Of a stretch of 64,000 nt of DNA, positions 13,650 to 25,002 are shown piece after piece. Each line of letters begins with the position of its first letter. Within the stretch, counting starts at the first letter, position 1. Position numbers and translations under genes: made by a program. The notes under the pieces were generated by a model. That model made no database searches and was not told where the DNA came from. It was given only the letters and a program-made list of their open reading frames with translations. This DNA is from Micropterix aruncella (lineage: Eukaryota; Arthropoda; Insecta; Lepidoptera; Micropterigidae): the NCBI GenBank assembly GCA_944548615.1, contig OX155965.1, positions 18,534,201 through 18,598,200 on the forward strand, read 5' to 3'.

Positions 13650-13950
13650 CCTACAAAAATGAGCGATTAGAAATCTCAATATCTTCGCTAACATCTTGCA
13701 AGCAGTACTTCATCGAATCTGGTATCATGATACCAAAACATCATGTATACGAGAAAAAATATCGAGACTACTTCAACTAACTCTAATTCATTCCCATAAT
13801 ACGCGAAATAGAGCGGACTTGCGTCATTTTAAGGTGCGACTGAGTAAGGTTCGGAATAGCTTTCTCTGCCAAACTTACTTATTCTACAACAAACTTCCAT
13901 TACACATCAGGGGCCTTAGGGAGGTTCACTTTAAGAAATAGGTACAGGGT
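13650..13950 (+). pseudogene. LINE reverse-transcriptase C-terminal relic
   Basis: The frame at 13696-13941 includes HSHNTRNRADLRHFKVRLSK and FYNKLPLHIRGL, the C-terminal signature of Jockey/CR1-type LINE polymerases. No upstream RT motifs remain. Confidence 0.75.
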
Positions 13951-16184
13951 ATTTTGATTGAAAATCCCATTTATAGCATTGAGGATTTCGACAATATCAA
14001 TTTTTCGCAGCTCTATTGACCTACTTGACTATTATTATTCCTTATTCTTTCTATTATTGACTATTTTACAATTGCGTTTTTTTTCTTCTTTTAACTATTG
14101 TCTATTGACTATTATTTATTTATTATTATTATTACTGATTTGTTTGTATTTGTGTTTTCTCTTTAAAATATCTTCCCGTATGATAATTTGTGAAATGATC
14201 CAATATTTGTTTGATTATTATTAGTATTCTTGTCCACATGAAAATTCTACGAAATTATGTAAGAATTTTGATAGAAAATATTAGAAAATTTTATTTCCTC
14301 TATATAATCTAAAAAATCTGCACTTGGATGTTCAACGTTCATACCTTGGAATACCGACTTTCTTACGTTATACCTTAATTGGTATATATTTAAACATTAT
14401 GCTTGGTATTTTTGTTAGTTTTTGACATAACAAAGTGTAAGAATTCCTATCAACTGGTTTGAAATAAAAAAAAATAAAAAATGCTTTGTATCACCTTTTC
14501 ATTGTATCCCCAACTAATGTAAAAACACATATTTGGCTGTGAAATCTGAATCAAAAATTGCACCTTTATGAAACATACATAAATATATCGCTACCTGTCA
14601 CCACAAAACATTAAACTAGTTACAGAAAAACCTTACATTCTTATCTTGAATAGTTACATCAGCGGTGTCGAAAAGTAAATAACCTCTGTAAAAATCAAAA
14701 TTTTAGAGCGGCGCTGCGGCCGTATATTTTTGACAGCTGGTCTGTCACAGTGTTACCAATGTGTACCAATCGATCGCCGCAGTAAAAATAACATTAGGGC
14801 GGGAAATATGAACCTGTCCTTTGTATCCCCGTGTTCAAACCATCCCCGGACTCCATACAAGTAATACTACAGCTAAGCAAACATTTTTCCATCATAATGA
14901 AAAAGTTAGAAAATATTACAATACAAAATAAAATAGAAATAAAAGACAAAATGAAATAAAATACAAAAACAATATAAAAGAGAAAATACAAGAGACATGC
15001 AAGGAGATAATTTACACAATTACAAGGACAAATCATTAACACTTTAGTCACCAAGCATTTTAGTCTTCAATCGAGTAATATTTCTCCAGTGAGTAAAACG
15101 CCTTATCTGTGAGGTACTTCTTAAGGCGGCTCTTGAGTACGTTAAGAGATTGCGCCTGTCTAATGTGCTCGCTGAGTTTGTTGTAGACCGCTGAGCCGGC
15201 GATATAAGCTAGCCTCTCCGACTTGCATGATCTGACGCCGGATAATGCATGACTTACCGAACGTAGCGTAATACACCACAGGTTTACTGTTTATATAACT
15301 GTCGCATAATCGTACATATTGTATACTACATAAGTAATCTAAAATACTATTAAAAGACTGATGACATATTCCATGTCAATTCAGGCAGGCAGAGAAAAAA
15401 TCATACCCTCATAATCTCAAAAGATTTTCAATTGAACATATGTTAAAATATAAAAAAAGTGAGATACAAGTATATTTTTGTTTAACTACATGTATATTTT
15501 TGTTTTATTTTAGTTTATTTTAGTTAAGAGAATATTATTGAAACTGGTGTTTTTGTTGGTTTTTGAGAGAAATGGTTTCAGAATGCCGTTTTTGACGACC
15601 TGTATCTCGGGCCAGGATTTTTTCGGAAAAAAATATACGTGTATCTTATTTTTTCCTATTTTTTAACTTATGTTTAATTAAAAAACTTCTGAGACTATGA
15701 AGGTAAGTAAGTCCCTGCCTGAATTGACATGGAATATGTCGTATATACTTTCAATTAAATTACATGGATTCGGCACGAATTTCCATACATTCAACGACAT
15801 AGGAAATCAATTCGTACGACAACAGAATGAGATTCCCAATAAACCGGAAAGCACATTCATAATACTATGCCTACATGATATTATGCAAAAGTGGGATATA
15901 GGCCTTTCCCGCTTACAAACAAACACATTGAACACACGTGGCGTAGCTATGACTTGCCCTCATATTTAAATATGTTGAGTTCGGCTTTCGTTACTAGCGG
16001 TAAGGTCATTTTTATATGATTTTCATAAAAGAAACGGAGATAATAATGAAAATATATAACAAAAACTAAATATCGCTAGTCTTGCTTTTTTTAGACGAGA
16101 AACTTAGAAGATAAGGAGCAGGCTTTTTCAGGTTTTTTGAAGTTTTTGATGATTTCTTTTAAAGAGAGGTACGTAAAAATAAAT
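13951..16184. other. Intergenic, one LINE tail, otherwise nothing identifiable
   Basis: AT-rich. Only the minus-strand LINE C-terminus at 15060-15290 is recognisable. Confidence 0.5.
15060..15290 (-). pseudogene. LINE polymerase C-terminal relic
   Basis: Minus-strand frame from about 15290 ends in TAA at 15060. It contains SERLAYIAGSAVYNKLSEHI and LKSRLKKYLTDKAFYSLEKY, a typical LINE C-terminus. Only the 3' end remains. Confidence 0.75.
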
Positions 16185-16720
16185 CGATTGTGTCACTCCA
16201 AGATTTTCCCGGTAAATAGCCAAAGACTGATTTTATCTGAATATAAATTTCATAAATAAAATCGATTATCGCCCTTTCCCGGCCGACTGAATAACCCGGT
16301 TGGGTTCCAGTGCAACTGCCTCAGGTGGCCCGGGTCGTTTCTCGGATAAGGGTGGGGTTGGGCCAAGTGACAACTGATAGCTTTAATATCTGTTTAAAAT
16401 ATATGCCGGAATTTAAATATTATTAGCGTTGTTTGTCTATGAGATATACCAACCAAAATTTCTCAATGTGATTTGACCCAATAAGGCATTTGTCTACCAA
16501 AATTCAGACATCTAAATCCAATACTTCGAGATTAAAGTATAACTAGTACGCTCCCTGGTTGTCCGATTTCAACCACAATCTTTTTAACTTTTGCCATGAC
16601 CAAATGATGCCTGCATGCCAAATTTAAGCTCAAACGGATTAAGCGTTTGGGCGCTATCGTGGAGGAATACTTAGACACATAGACAGGCATACATACAGTT
16701 GGGCGGTGTCAATTACAACG
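16185..16720 (+). mobile_element. ACTTTCCCGG-family element, copy 1
   Basis: Shares blocks in order with 48024-48500: tttcccggtaaatagccaa, gaataacccggttgg, and atttcaaccacaatcttttt with gccatgaccaaatgatgcc. One end carries the ttcccgg motif. Non-coding. Confidence 0.7.
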
Positions 16721-16870
16721 GGCGAACCCGTCAACCCAGTCTGGTTTAACGAAATATGATCGTTATTTCAGCCGTGGGATGAGCGTAGAAGACTTAGACA
16801 ATGACAAACCACTAACTAGCTCCGCCAACTAGCCCGCGAGAGCCAGCCCTTAAGCCTAGTTCGCACTAGG
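16690..16870 (+). mobile_element. GC-rich non-autonomous retroelement, 5' fragment
   Basis: Begins tgtcaattacaacgggcgaa and matches about 170 bases of the family 5' end, diverged. It follows an ACTTTCCCGG-family element. Confidence 0.7.
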
Positions 16871-17559
16871 CCAGTTATTTAGTCGAGTGGAGAGTATTTT
16901 AGTAGCTAAAATATCCGCTACTGCCCAAAAATCGTTCGCATTACGGCCGAGTACAGTACACAAGTTAAGTAGTGTTTTGCAATATGAACAGGCTGCAACG
17001 CAATAAAATGAATAAGCTGATAAATCTTAATGGTATTGGCTATTTTAAAAGAGGTGGATGAAGAAATTTGTGTTGCAAAAGAAAAGTTTTGGGTACGAAA
17101 ATAGATTAATAGGAGATATGAACTGAGCGCTACGATTTGACTTCTCAGGGAATAAGCTAGAAGATCCCAGAGAATACTCATATAATAAAGCTATTTTGGC
17201 TCGTTTTTATCGATATTTCAACGCGAATTATAACATATAGAGTATTATTAAATAAAACTTTATTTACATGCATCTCTACTCGTATACATTTTATAGTTGT
17301 AATATTTGAGACTTTGTCATGCATTGCTTAGATAGTATCATTTATACGAAGCGTAGCGATCTCCCCTTTTCCTACAAATGCAACAACTTTAATATTCCTC
17401 GCTTTGCGGAACTTTTCGGCACCCGGACAGGTAAAGGGTTGCGCTTATGGCGGCGGCGTTTGACATTCTTGACCCTTGTTTAACTTAACGGGTTCAGGGC
17501 GTTTACTAATTCACAAAGCAGGTGTCAAGCCTGGCAAATAGCTAAATCCCAATTTGGCT

Positions 17560-17960
17560 ATTTGTTTGGCGTCCCCAAATGTCGAGTTTACGCTAACAAC
17601 GAAAACGACAGAACGAGGTTAACCGAGGCCGTAGCCAGAAGGTTCCATTATCTATAATAACCACCGTACAAATATTTTTGTAGACAGGCCAGTGGGAAGG
17701 GTTATAGCTCTTCTTAATTCCTTACCCACAGAAATAGATATCTTTTGTATATCCCTTTGGCAGCTAAAAAGGCAACTCCCTGCTATCTCATGTTTATCAT
17801 AATCTGTCTTTTATTTAGTTTTATATTTTTATGTTTTTTTTCCTTGTTCAATGTTAGCATTAATTTAGTTATGTAGTCATTTATTTTTATACTTACACTC
17901 TAGCTTTAATATTCAGTGGCGAATTGGATTCATCTGTAATGCCCTTGAATACTATTTGAA
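17560..17960 (+). mobile_element. LINE 3'-end relic with A-rich tail
   Basis: The plus-strand frame encodes RPVGRVIALLNSLPTEIDIF and LWQLKRQL, a LINE C-terminus, with a TAA at about 17801. A short 3' UTR and an aataaataaag tail near 17963 follow. The GC-rich retroelement copy begins about 25 bp later. Confidence 0.7.
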
Positions 17961-17992
17961 ATTAATAAATAAAGAAATAATAGCAACAACTA

Positions 17993-18473
17993 GATCTGTC
18001 AACTACAACGGGCGAACCCGCCACCTTTCGGAAGTTTTAACGAAATTTGTTCGTTCTGTCTCCCGTGAGCTGAGCGCAGAAGACTTAGGACCAAACAGTC
18101 CACCGTCGAGCTCCGCCACATGCCCGTTAGAGGCCCCCGCCACATGCCTTATCCGCGAGATAGCCAGGTATGTTAACCAGTGGGCCGACACTGGCGCCCT
18201 TACTTCCAGTTGCAACCAGATTACTCCGGTCTCCCGACTGGTTACGAGTTCGAGGTCGCTTGCACGGTCTTCTCCCTTACAAAGCGATGAAATGGTGTAA
18301 ACCGAATCTATCGCGGACCACGGCGACCTTTTCCCGGTTCTTCACCCAGGATCGGGTAGCCGATGGTCGTTTCAAGAGCAGTCGCCGTACGGTCAACAAC
18401 CAACCCCGCTCTATAGGAGACAGTACTGTTTCCAGACTCCCCCGACTGATAGTCAGAATACACAATCGATTGT
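17993..18473 (+). mobile_element. GC-rich non-autonomous retroelement, 3'-incomplete copy
   Basis: Starts ctgtcaactacaacgggcga and keeps the first two thirds of the family consensus, ending near acacaatcgattgtg. The tail part is missing. It follows a LINE tail directly. Confidence 0.8.
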
Positions 18474-19308
18474 GAAACAATCCACAGAATTTAAATCCGG
18501 CCCTATTTTTTTCATAGAGCGCGGTTCCATGTGCGTCGTCCACAATTTCTCCGGAAATAATACGCACCGCAATGCGCGCCTGGCCTTAAATTCATGTCAA
18601 TAGACGTACCGATGACTCATACATTCGTTAACCGCTCGGAAGCCAGCCTTCGCGCGCAAAAATCTGCGTCGCAACTCTTTGGTCGATTTTGTGAATATCA
18701 TTTTTCCATGAATGCCATATTGTTACTTAGTAACTAATCTAGTTGCATAGTCATGTATATTATTTATTTATACAATATAGAAATGGGAGTTGGCCAAAAA
18801 GGTTACGCGCGGATCTGTCAAACGACGCAAAATGCCTAGAGGCACTGTTGGCGTCCAACGGGTTAAAGGAAAAAACAAGTCCAGCCCGTTGAAGGGTACA
18901 ACATATACTTCGAGGACGTTTCTATATGTCCTACCCATACTTGATACTGTTTACGTTTGACGTAGGATTGACCTATATATAAGTCATGCTCGGTACAGGT
19001 TAAAGCCGCATTGAAACGTTCTATCCTGCAGAGGTCTAAATAGGATGGTAATTTTAAATCAACAACGTATGTTTAAACCAACCATATGTTGATGCATACT
19101 TTGTGATAGTTTGTTTGTATAATATATCGTATCGATTACTAAAAACGTTCAATAATTAATTTTATCGAAACAACAGTTATCAGATAAAAAATCCACAAAT
19201 ATAGCTATGTTATCTAATTTGCAGTAGGTGATTTGCTTTACTTATTAGAAGTAATCATACACTAATCAGACAATACATTTGAAATATTAAATAGTCGTCA
19301 ATTTAGCA
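18474..19308. other. Upstream region of gene A
   Basis: No coding sequence. Contains the candidate GATA site and a tatatataag motif at about 18974. Transcription start not determined. Confidence 0.4.
19178..19187 (+). promoter_or_regulatory. Candidate GATA-factor site upstream of gene A
   Basis: ttatcagata, about 130 bp before the ATG. The same ten bases occur upstream of gene B. A tatct (agata) motif is also at about 19209. GATA sites are common in insect gut-expressed protease promoters; function here is inferred. Confidence 0.4.
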
Positions 19309-22300
19309 ATGAATTACAAAATATTTTTGGGTTTATTCGTCTTTGGGTTTGCTGGGGGAGTTTCTGGATTGGGTGGCAAGAAAGTGGTGAGAGTTCCAGA
19401 TTATCCCAAGAAGATCCAAAACTCTAGAATTGTGAGCGATGAAATCGCTGGTGTGGGGACAAGACCATATCAAGTAAGTATTATCAAATTACCTATCATA
19501 AGATACTTAAAATTCTTATTAAAAATATATTCGATGTACGATATATAAAATATATACGATCTTTAGAATTATTATGACAGAGTGACGCATTGAAATGAAA
19601 TGAATTCGAGCTTTGTATAAACAGAGATACGTGGTGAAGTAGAAAATTCCTCGTCGTATCAGTGAGACAATGTTTTTTGAGGTTTTTATTGTTATTTTTT
19701 AACATAATTTTGAGAAACTCGGATAAAAACGGCATTCGCATAAAGGCAGGCTTGGTACATTGCACCCGAATGTACAACAAATTAGATGAACAAATTAAAT
19801 TGTTAGATAACAGTCACAGTTTTAAAAATGCAATTATTAAATGGCTATGGAGTTGGGGCGCTCTGGAACGGAGAACGGAACTGTCAATTTTGGTTTAATT
19901 TGTTCAAAATATTTTAAGTACCTACGAATGATTTATCTATTGCTATTGTTATTATTCTCTTGTTATTATTATTATTGGCAAAAAATATTTCCTTGGAAAT
20001 ATATTGTGTATATAAAATATATATTTTAAAACTACTTTAAATCTAATCTTTAATCTCTAGTAACCTTTTAACGTCAGTTCGCAATCTTAAAACTTAAACA
20101 GTCTTAAATCACACATCTAGGCACAGGCGTAAGCTTAGTTAGATGCGTGACGTGCCTCAGATTGCATGGGATTGAGGTGAATCAACTTGTCGCTTTATTA
20201 AACTAGAAAGTAACTGTTTTTCCTTTGTGACCTTAGAAAATATATGTAATATGAAATAAATAATTAAATAAATAATTCCCTCGAACCTCAACACACTTTT
20301 CATGTCGTTTCTTCGATGCTTTTATCCCACGCAAATATCATATTGTATCTCTTTCATCAAAGTAGGTACTCGAAAACCGCGGTTTGGACCTTTTTAGCAG
20401 ACGAAAATCGCTTGCCTTTAAGTTGTTTCTTGAGGTTTGGAAAAATAGAAATAGTCACTGGATGTCAGGCCTGGAGAATTCGGTGGGTGGATACGCACTG
20501 TATAGCCTTAATCATTCAGTATACCCATTTCACATACAACTTGTGAACCGGTGCGTTGTCTTGTAAAAAGAGCATATCACGACGGATGATACAAAGCCTT
20601 TTCTCAAGGTAGACGTAACGCAATTTTTATGCAGATCAGTTTAATAACTGCTTGTGAATGTGATCATATTTTTATTTGACTATTAATCCATTAGTATTAT
20701 TCCCTCAGCATCTGTTTTTTTTTGTTATTATAAAACACATGATTCTTGTCGAACTTATTTTGATAGATAAAAACTGCGGTACTGGTTATATTTCATGTAA
20801 AATATTCTTAATTAGTAAAGACATATCCATTTTGTACTCTGTGTTCAGCCGATAACTTTCTAATGTGTTGATGTAATGAAAATAAATAATGAAAATTAAT
20901 ATTACGTACTACTGCAAAACATTCGATCATTTAGAATCAATTGTATTGTCAATTATATACAAGTTCTCAAGATGCTCATTGCACTTGCTTCTGAGCTGTG
21001 TAATCCATTCTGGTTCCTCAAAATATGTTCTACATTGGCGTAAACGAATCTATTTCTGATATAGAAGCACCCTTGAAAATATTAGGCTCAAGTTTTATTA
21101 GACGTTGAGACGCCAAGTTTTATCGAAATTTGAAACTTATACTAAACATTATGTTCTTTTCTTCTTAGAAATATTAACATCTTTCTAGGTATATTTGTTT
21201 GTTTATTCATTTGTATCTTTTATTATATGTGAAAACTTTTAATTGGCCTTCAGCACTTATTTCTCAATGTGTACCTATATATGGTTAACTAGCTGTAAGT
21301 TTTCCTAAGAAATGAAAATAAAACAAAATAAATAGACTCTATGTATGTCGGTATAAGGAAGATGGGGGAGTGGGAATAAAATATTTTGAATCTTATTCGT
21401 ATCTATTGAGATTTTTTTCGATACGGTTCCAAAATGATGGTCAATATTATGAATAATCACGAGGTCTACTGGTCACAGAACTACTAGTTTAAATGTTTTT
21501 AACGGTTAATAACTTCGCCTTCCCCAGAAATAACAGGGAAGGTGAATGTGGAGAGCACTTTCAAATTTGTCATTTCGAATGTTGTTCGAATGCTGTTATT
21601 TTTTTTCCAGATGTATCTAACCTACACAAAAAGAAACATAAATATGCTATTACTTACTTAGGAATAGGATACACGTAGAAGAGCCCAAGCAATCAAAATT
21701 AAACTATAATCAATATAAAAGAGTTATAATCTATACTAATATTATAAAGAGGTAAAATTTGTGAGGTTGTAAGAAGTAATATCTGGCTCTACTGAACTGA
21801 TTTTAAAAAATTCTTTTACCAATTGAAAGCCACGTTATTTGTGAGTACCACGTATATATTAGTCTGAAATATGAAAAGAATTTTTCGTGGTCGTTGGATT
21901 TGCAAAGTAGGAGAAAAAACGGTCGAATGAAAACGTTTCTTACGAACGCTGCTTTAATGATGAGAGATATATGATTGAGTTATGGAGAAAAGTTGTAGAG
22001 CTTGGTAATACCTACAAAAAAGTCAGCGACAGCATATGTCTCAATTTTATATTTAAGTCACAAAAAGTAGTTTTTTATATTAAAAAAATAATTTAAATCG
22101 TTAGGTAATGTTTATTGGTCATATTATCAACAATCATGAATTAATATCAAAGTAAGTAAATTTATCGTCTAAAGTATTTAAAACAAAAGACTTTTCCCTT
22201 TTACTCCATATAATTTCCCTTTTGCTGCATAAATGGTTAAAGAGATAAGACACTCACAAATAAGACACTCAACAGAAGACACAAATAACGGTAATATAGT

Positions 22301-23026
22301 CAAATTGGCATGCAAATACATACATACATATGCAGTAAAAATATAACCCTTCTTATGGCAGTCAGGAAATAAATCATAACACTCAGTACTAACCGAACCA
22401 CATTCATAATTTCATCACAAGTAAAAAGTTTTGCCGCCCAACGAAGTGGGCACGCGTTAGCTAGTAACAAATAATTGTACTAAAAATGTTAGAAGAATTG
22501 TTAGATAAAGTACTAAAGTACTAAATGATTAATGTTTTTTAATAACTTTCTATACCTTCTATATCAATCAGAAAAATGTCTATCGATAAAAACGAACAAA
22601 AAAAAAAAGTGTAAAATATTTCAGTACCTATATATTTTTTTTGGAGATAGACAGATTTTTTTCAGATATAAATATTTGCTCTTTGACGCTTCATACGCAC
22701 TACACAAAAAATTGACCACAATTATGAAAATATTTTTTTTCAGGCAGCTATTTTTCTGGATTACGGCACTGACAATGGCTTTTGCGGTGGAGTACTAATT
22801 TCACCTCGTTGTGTTCTGACAGCTGCGCATTGCCACACCAACGTTGAAGACGGAGTGGTCCAAAGCATGACGGTGGTTTTAGGAGCACACAGCATTTTTA
22901 ATCCTAATGAACTGGGCACCGTCACTCTGACATCTTCAGAGGTTATACTGCATCCGAACTATGATCCAGAAACCACACAGCACAATTTGGCAGTGGTGGT
23001 GTTGCCGAGAGCGGTAGAATATACTG
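19309..23026 (+). CDS. Chymotrypsin-like (S1A) serine protease homologue A, 5' exons only
   Basis: Two coding exons are visible: 19309-19473 (55 codons, donor gtaagt) and 22744-23026 (94 codons plus one base, acceptor ttttttttcag, donor gtaaaa). The product is secreted: residues 1-20 form a hydrophobic signal peptide (MNYKIFLGLFVFGFAGGVSG), followed by a short propeptide ending in SR|IVSD, the usual activation site. Exon 2 carries the catalytic His in TAAHC (H84) and the FCGG motif. The position of the catalytic Asp reads Q-H-N-L-A, so it is Asn (N136). Intron positions and phases (0, then 1) match genes B and C. No exon with GWG or GDSGG was found downstream before the LINE at 25 kb, so the gene looks truncated or broken by the assembly. 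Intron 1 holds a mariner relic and a Helitron. Family assignment is firm; loss of activity is inferred from the missing Asp. Confidence 0.85.
20330..20600 (-). pseudogene. Mariner transposase C-terminal relic
   Basis: Minus-strand reading contains MLFLQDNAPVHK (second catalytic Asp) and FPNLKKQLKGKRFSSAKKVQ with stops between. It lies in intron 1 of gene A on the opposite strand. It differs in sequence from the relic at 58 kb. Confidence 0.72.
21730..22464 (+). mobile_element. Helitron-like non-autonomous element, copy 2
   Basis: Same family as 11578-12549: TC start preceded by A, internal sequence closely similar, and the terminal hairpin plus CTAG|T. It sits in intron 1 of gene A, on the same strand as the gene. 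Length 735 bp. Confidence 0.85.
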
Positions 23027-23089
23027 GTAAAAACCGTACATAAATTAGAAAAGTTTGTTCATCTTACAGAGTTATCTGAGGATAACGCC

Positions 23090-23450
23090 GTATCCTATCA
23101 TATAAGGCCCTTAAGAATATGCAGGTAGATATACCTCTCCGTCTGCTGCCGTGGGGCTTCCTGTTAAGGGCCTACCGGGGATATTTTCTGTACGCCTATT
23201 TACTTTCCCGGCAGAGGGAAAGTATTGTGAACGCGCTTTTATATGTGTGTCTGTGTCTGTATGTATTCCTCCATAATAGCGGCACAAATGCTTCATCCGA
23301 CTGCGCTGAAATTTGGCAAGCAGGCATCATTTGGTCATGGCAAGAGTTGAAAAGGTTGTTGCTGAAATCGGTCCACCAGAGGGGACGCGTCAGTCATACT
23401 TCATTCTCGAAATATTGCTGTTAGAAAATATTAAAATTCGGTACATATGT
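23090..23450 (-). mobile_element. ACTTTCCCGG-family element, copy 3 (inverted)
   Basis: On the minus strand the block gatttcagcaacaacctttt followed by gccatgaccaaatgatgcc matches copies 1 and 2. A tactttcccggcagaggg motif lies at about 23202. It starts about 60 bp after the donor of gene A exon 2. Confidence 0.65.
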
Positions 23451-23495
23451 AAATGCCTTGTTAGACCGAAATTTCGTAAAATTTTGGTTGCATTA

Positions 23496-23718
23496 TCCTA
23501 CTACTAGTATAAACGCGAAAGTTTGTAATAATGTATGTATGGATGTTTGTTACTCTTTCACGCAAAAACTGCTAAATGGATTTTGATGAAACTTTACAAT
23601 AATATAGCTTACACATCAGAATAACACATAGGCTATAATTTATAAAGATATATAGTTTTCTATCATCATTATCACAATTTTCCATCACCACGCGGGTGAA
23701 ACCGCGGGGCACAGCTAG
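23496..23718 (+). mobile_element. Second Helitron-like family, 223 bp
   Basis: It starts A|TC-ctactactagtataaacg and ends with a GC hairpin (cgcgg...ccgcg) and gggcacagCTAG|T. Ends fit Helitron rules. Internal sequence differs from the two longer copies. It lies about 470 bp downstream of the last visible exon of gene A. Confidence 0.75.
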
Positions 23719-24994
23719 TCTTGTATATAAGTGACGCAAATAATATTTAAAGACCGCCATATTTAAGAAAACACTCTTAATTGTTGAAAAATAGCGATTT
23801 TAATACCATGGAAAAAACTATAAATATACTACGAATTGACGCGCGGGGAAGGTTGGGTAGGCAGGCGGGTGGCGGGGTGATTGTCTACTTGCCGGGAAAA
23901 TCTTGGGGTGACTCAACCGATTTTCTATGTACCTGTACGAGAGCGTTTCCATTTGTATAAGCCTGTATGCGGGTTATTCCGCTAGTCTATAATATTTCCA
24001 GATTCAGTTTTCGAGACGTACTCGAGATCTTGATGTTTTGACTATTCCAATGCCTCTACATATGTACTCGATATGTGGTTTTCTTTATGTCCCATTGTTT
24101 CTATTCCAATAATTCTGTTATCTTGGGAGATGTCATCTGCTTAAAACGGTCTACATAACTAGATTTTTATGGTTTTAATTTCGATTAACAAAATAGTGTA
24201 TATTTACAAGACTGCTTAATAAAAAAAAAGTGTAATATATTCAGGCTTCATCTATGTGAGTTTTCCGTTTATTTATTCCACCATAAATTCTAAACGCTTG
24301 AGCCGATTTAGAAGTGCGTAGTAAGGTTAGAATTCTTATGTCCTCCCGAGTGCCATAGAATAACTGAACTGCCCAAATATCAAGTAAGTTATTGTATTTA
24401 TAAATGCCCAAACGTCAATAAATTAACATAAATATATCGTGTTTAGTGTCAAATAAAAGGTCTTGTTCAGTACATTCCGGAAATATACATGTATCTATAT
24501 GAAGAAATATATTTAATAAACCACAAATATTTCATAACAAACCGTTAAAATAATATTTTTAAATACAATACTTGTAACGTGTTCTTTTTATCATTTTTTT
24601 TTTGGTAATAATTAGTTTATCAACCACCTAAGCATCAATTAAACCAGGTATGGTCAACCTTTGACATGTTGAGGGCCAAAGTTTAGCGTTCAAATACGTT
24701 CGCGGGCCGCGTTTAAAAGCACTTAGTGCATTTTTTTTAAATTTTTTATTTTTTATTTTAATACTCATTTTTTTAAATACAGTTTTGTATAAAATCCAAC
24801 CAAGCCTAAGGCTTACCTGCTGAAAATTATGATAGGGTGACTTTCAGTGCAACTTTAGTGGCCATTTTGACCATATTATGATATATCTGCTACATTAGTC
24901 AGGATTAGCTGGCACAGAAAGCCACCCCCTTGATAATATTTACATAAAAAGATGAACGTACTTAATGCTAATAAAATAAAGTATAAATCTTATT
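23719..24994. other. Region downstream of gene A exon 2, no further exon found
   Basis: AT-rich with a GC-rich patch at 23840-23880. No frame with the SGWG or GD[SN]GGP protease motifs on the plus strand. Confidence 0.5.
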
Positions 24995-25002
24995 CGTATC
25001 AT

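Noticed and set aside
18170..18475. Protein-like frame recurring in GC-rich retroelement copies
   Set aside because: Frames differ between copies and contain stops; similarity is at DNA level.
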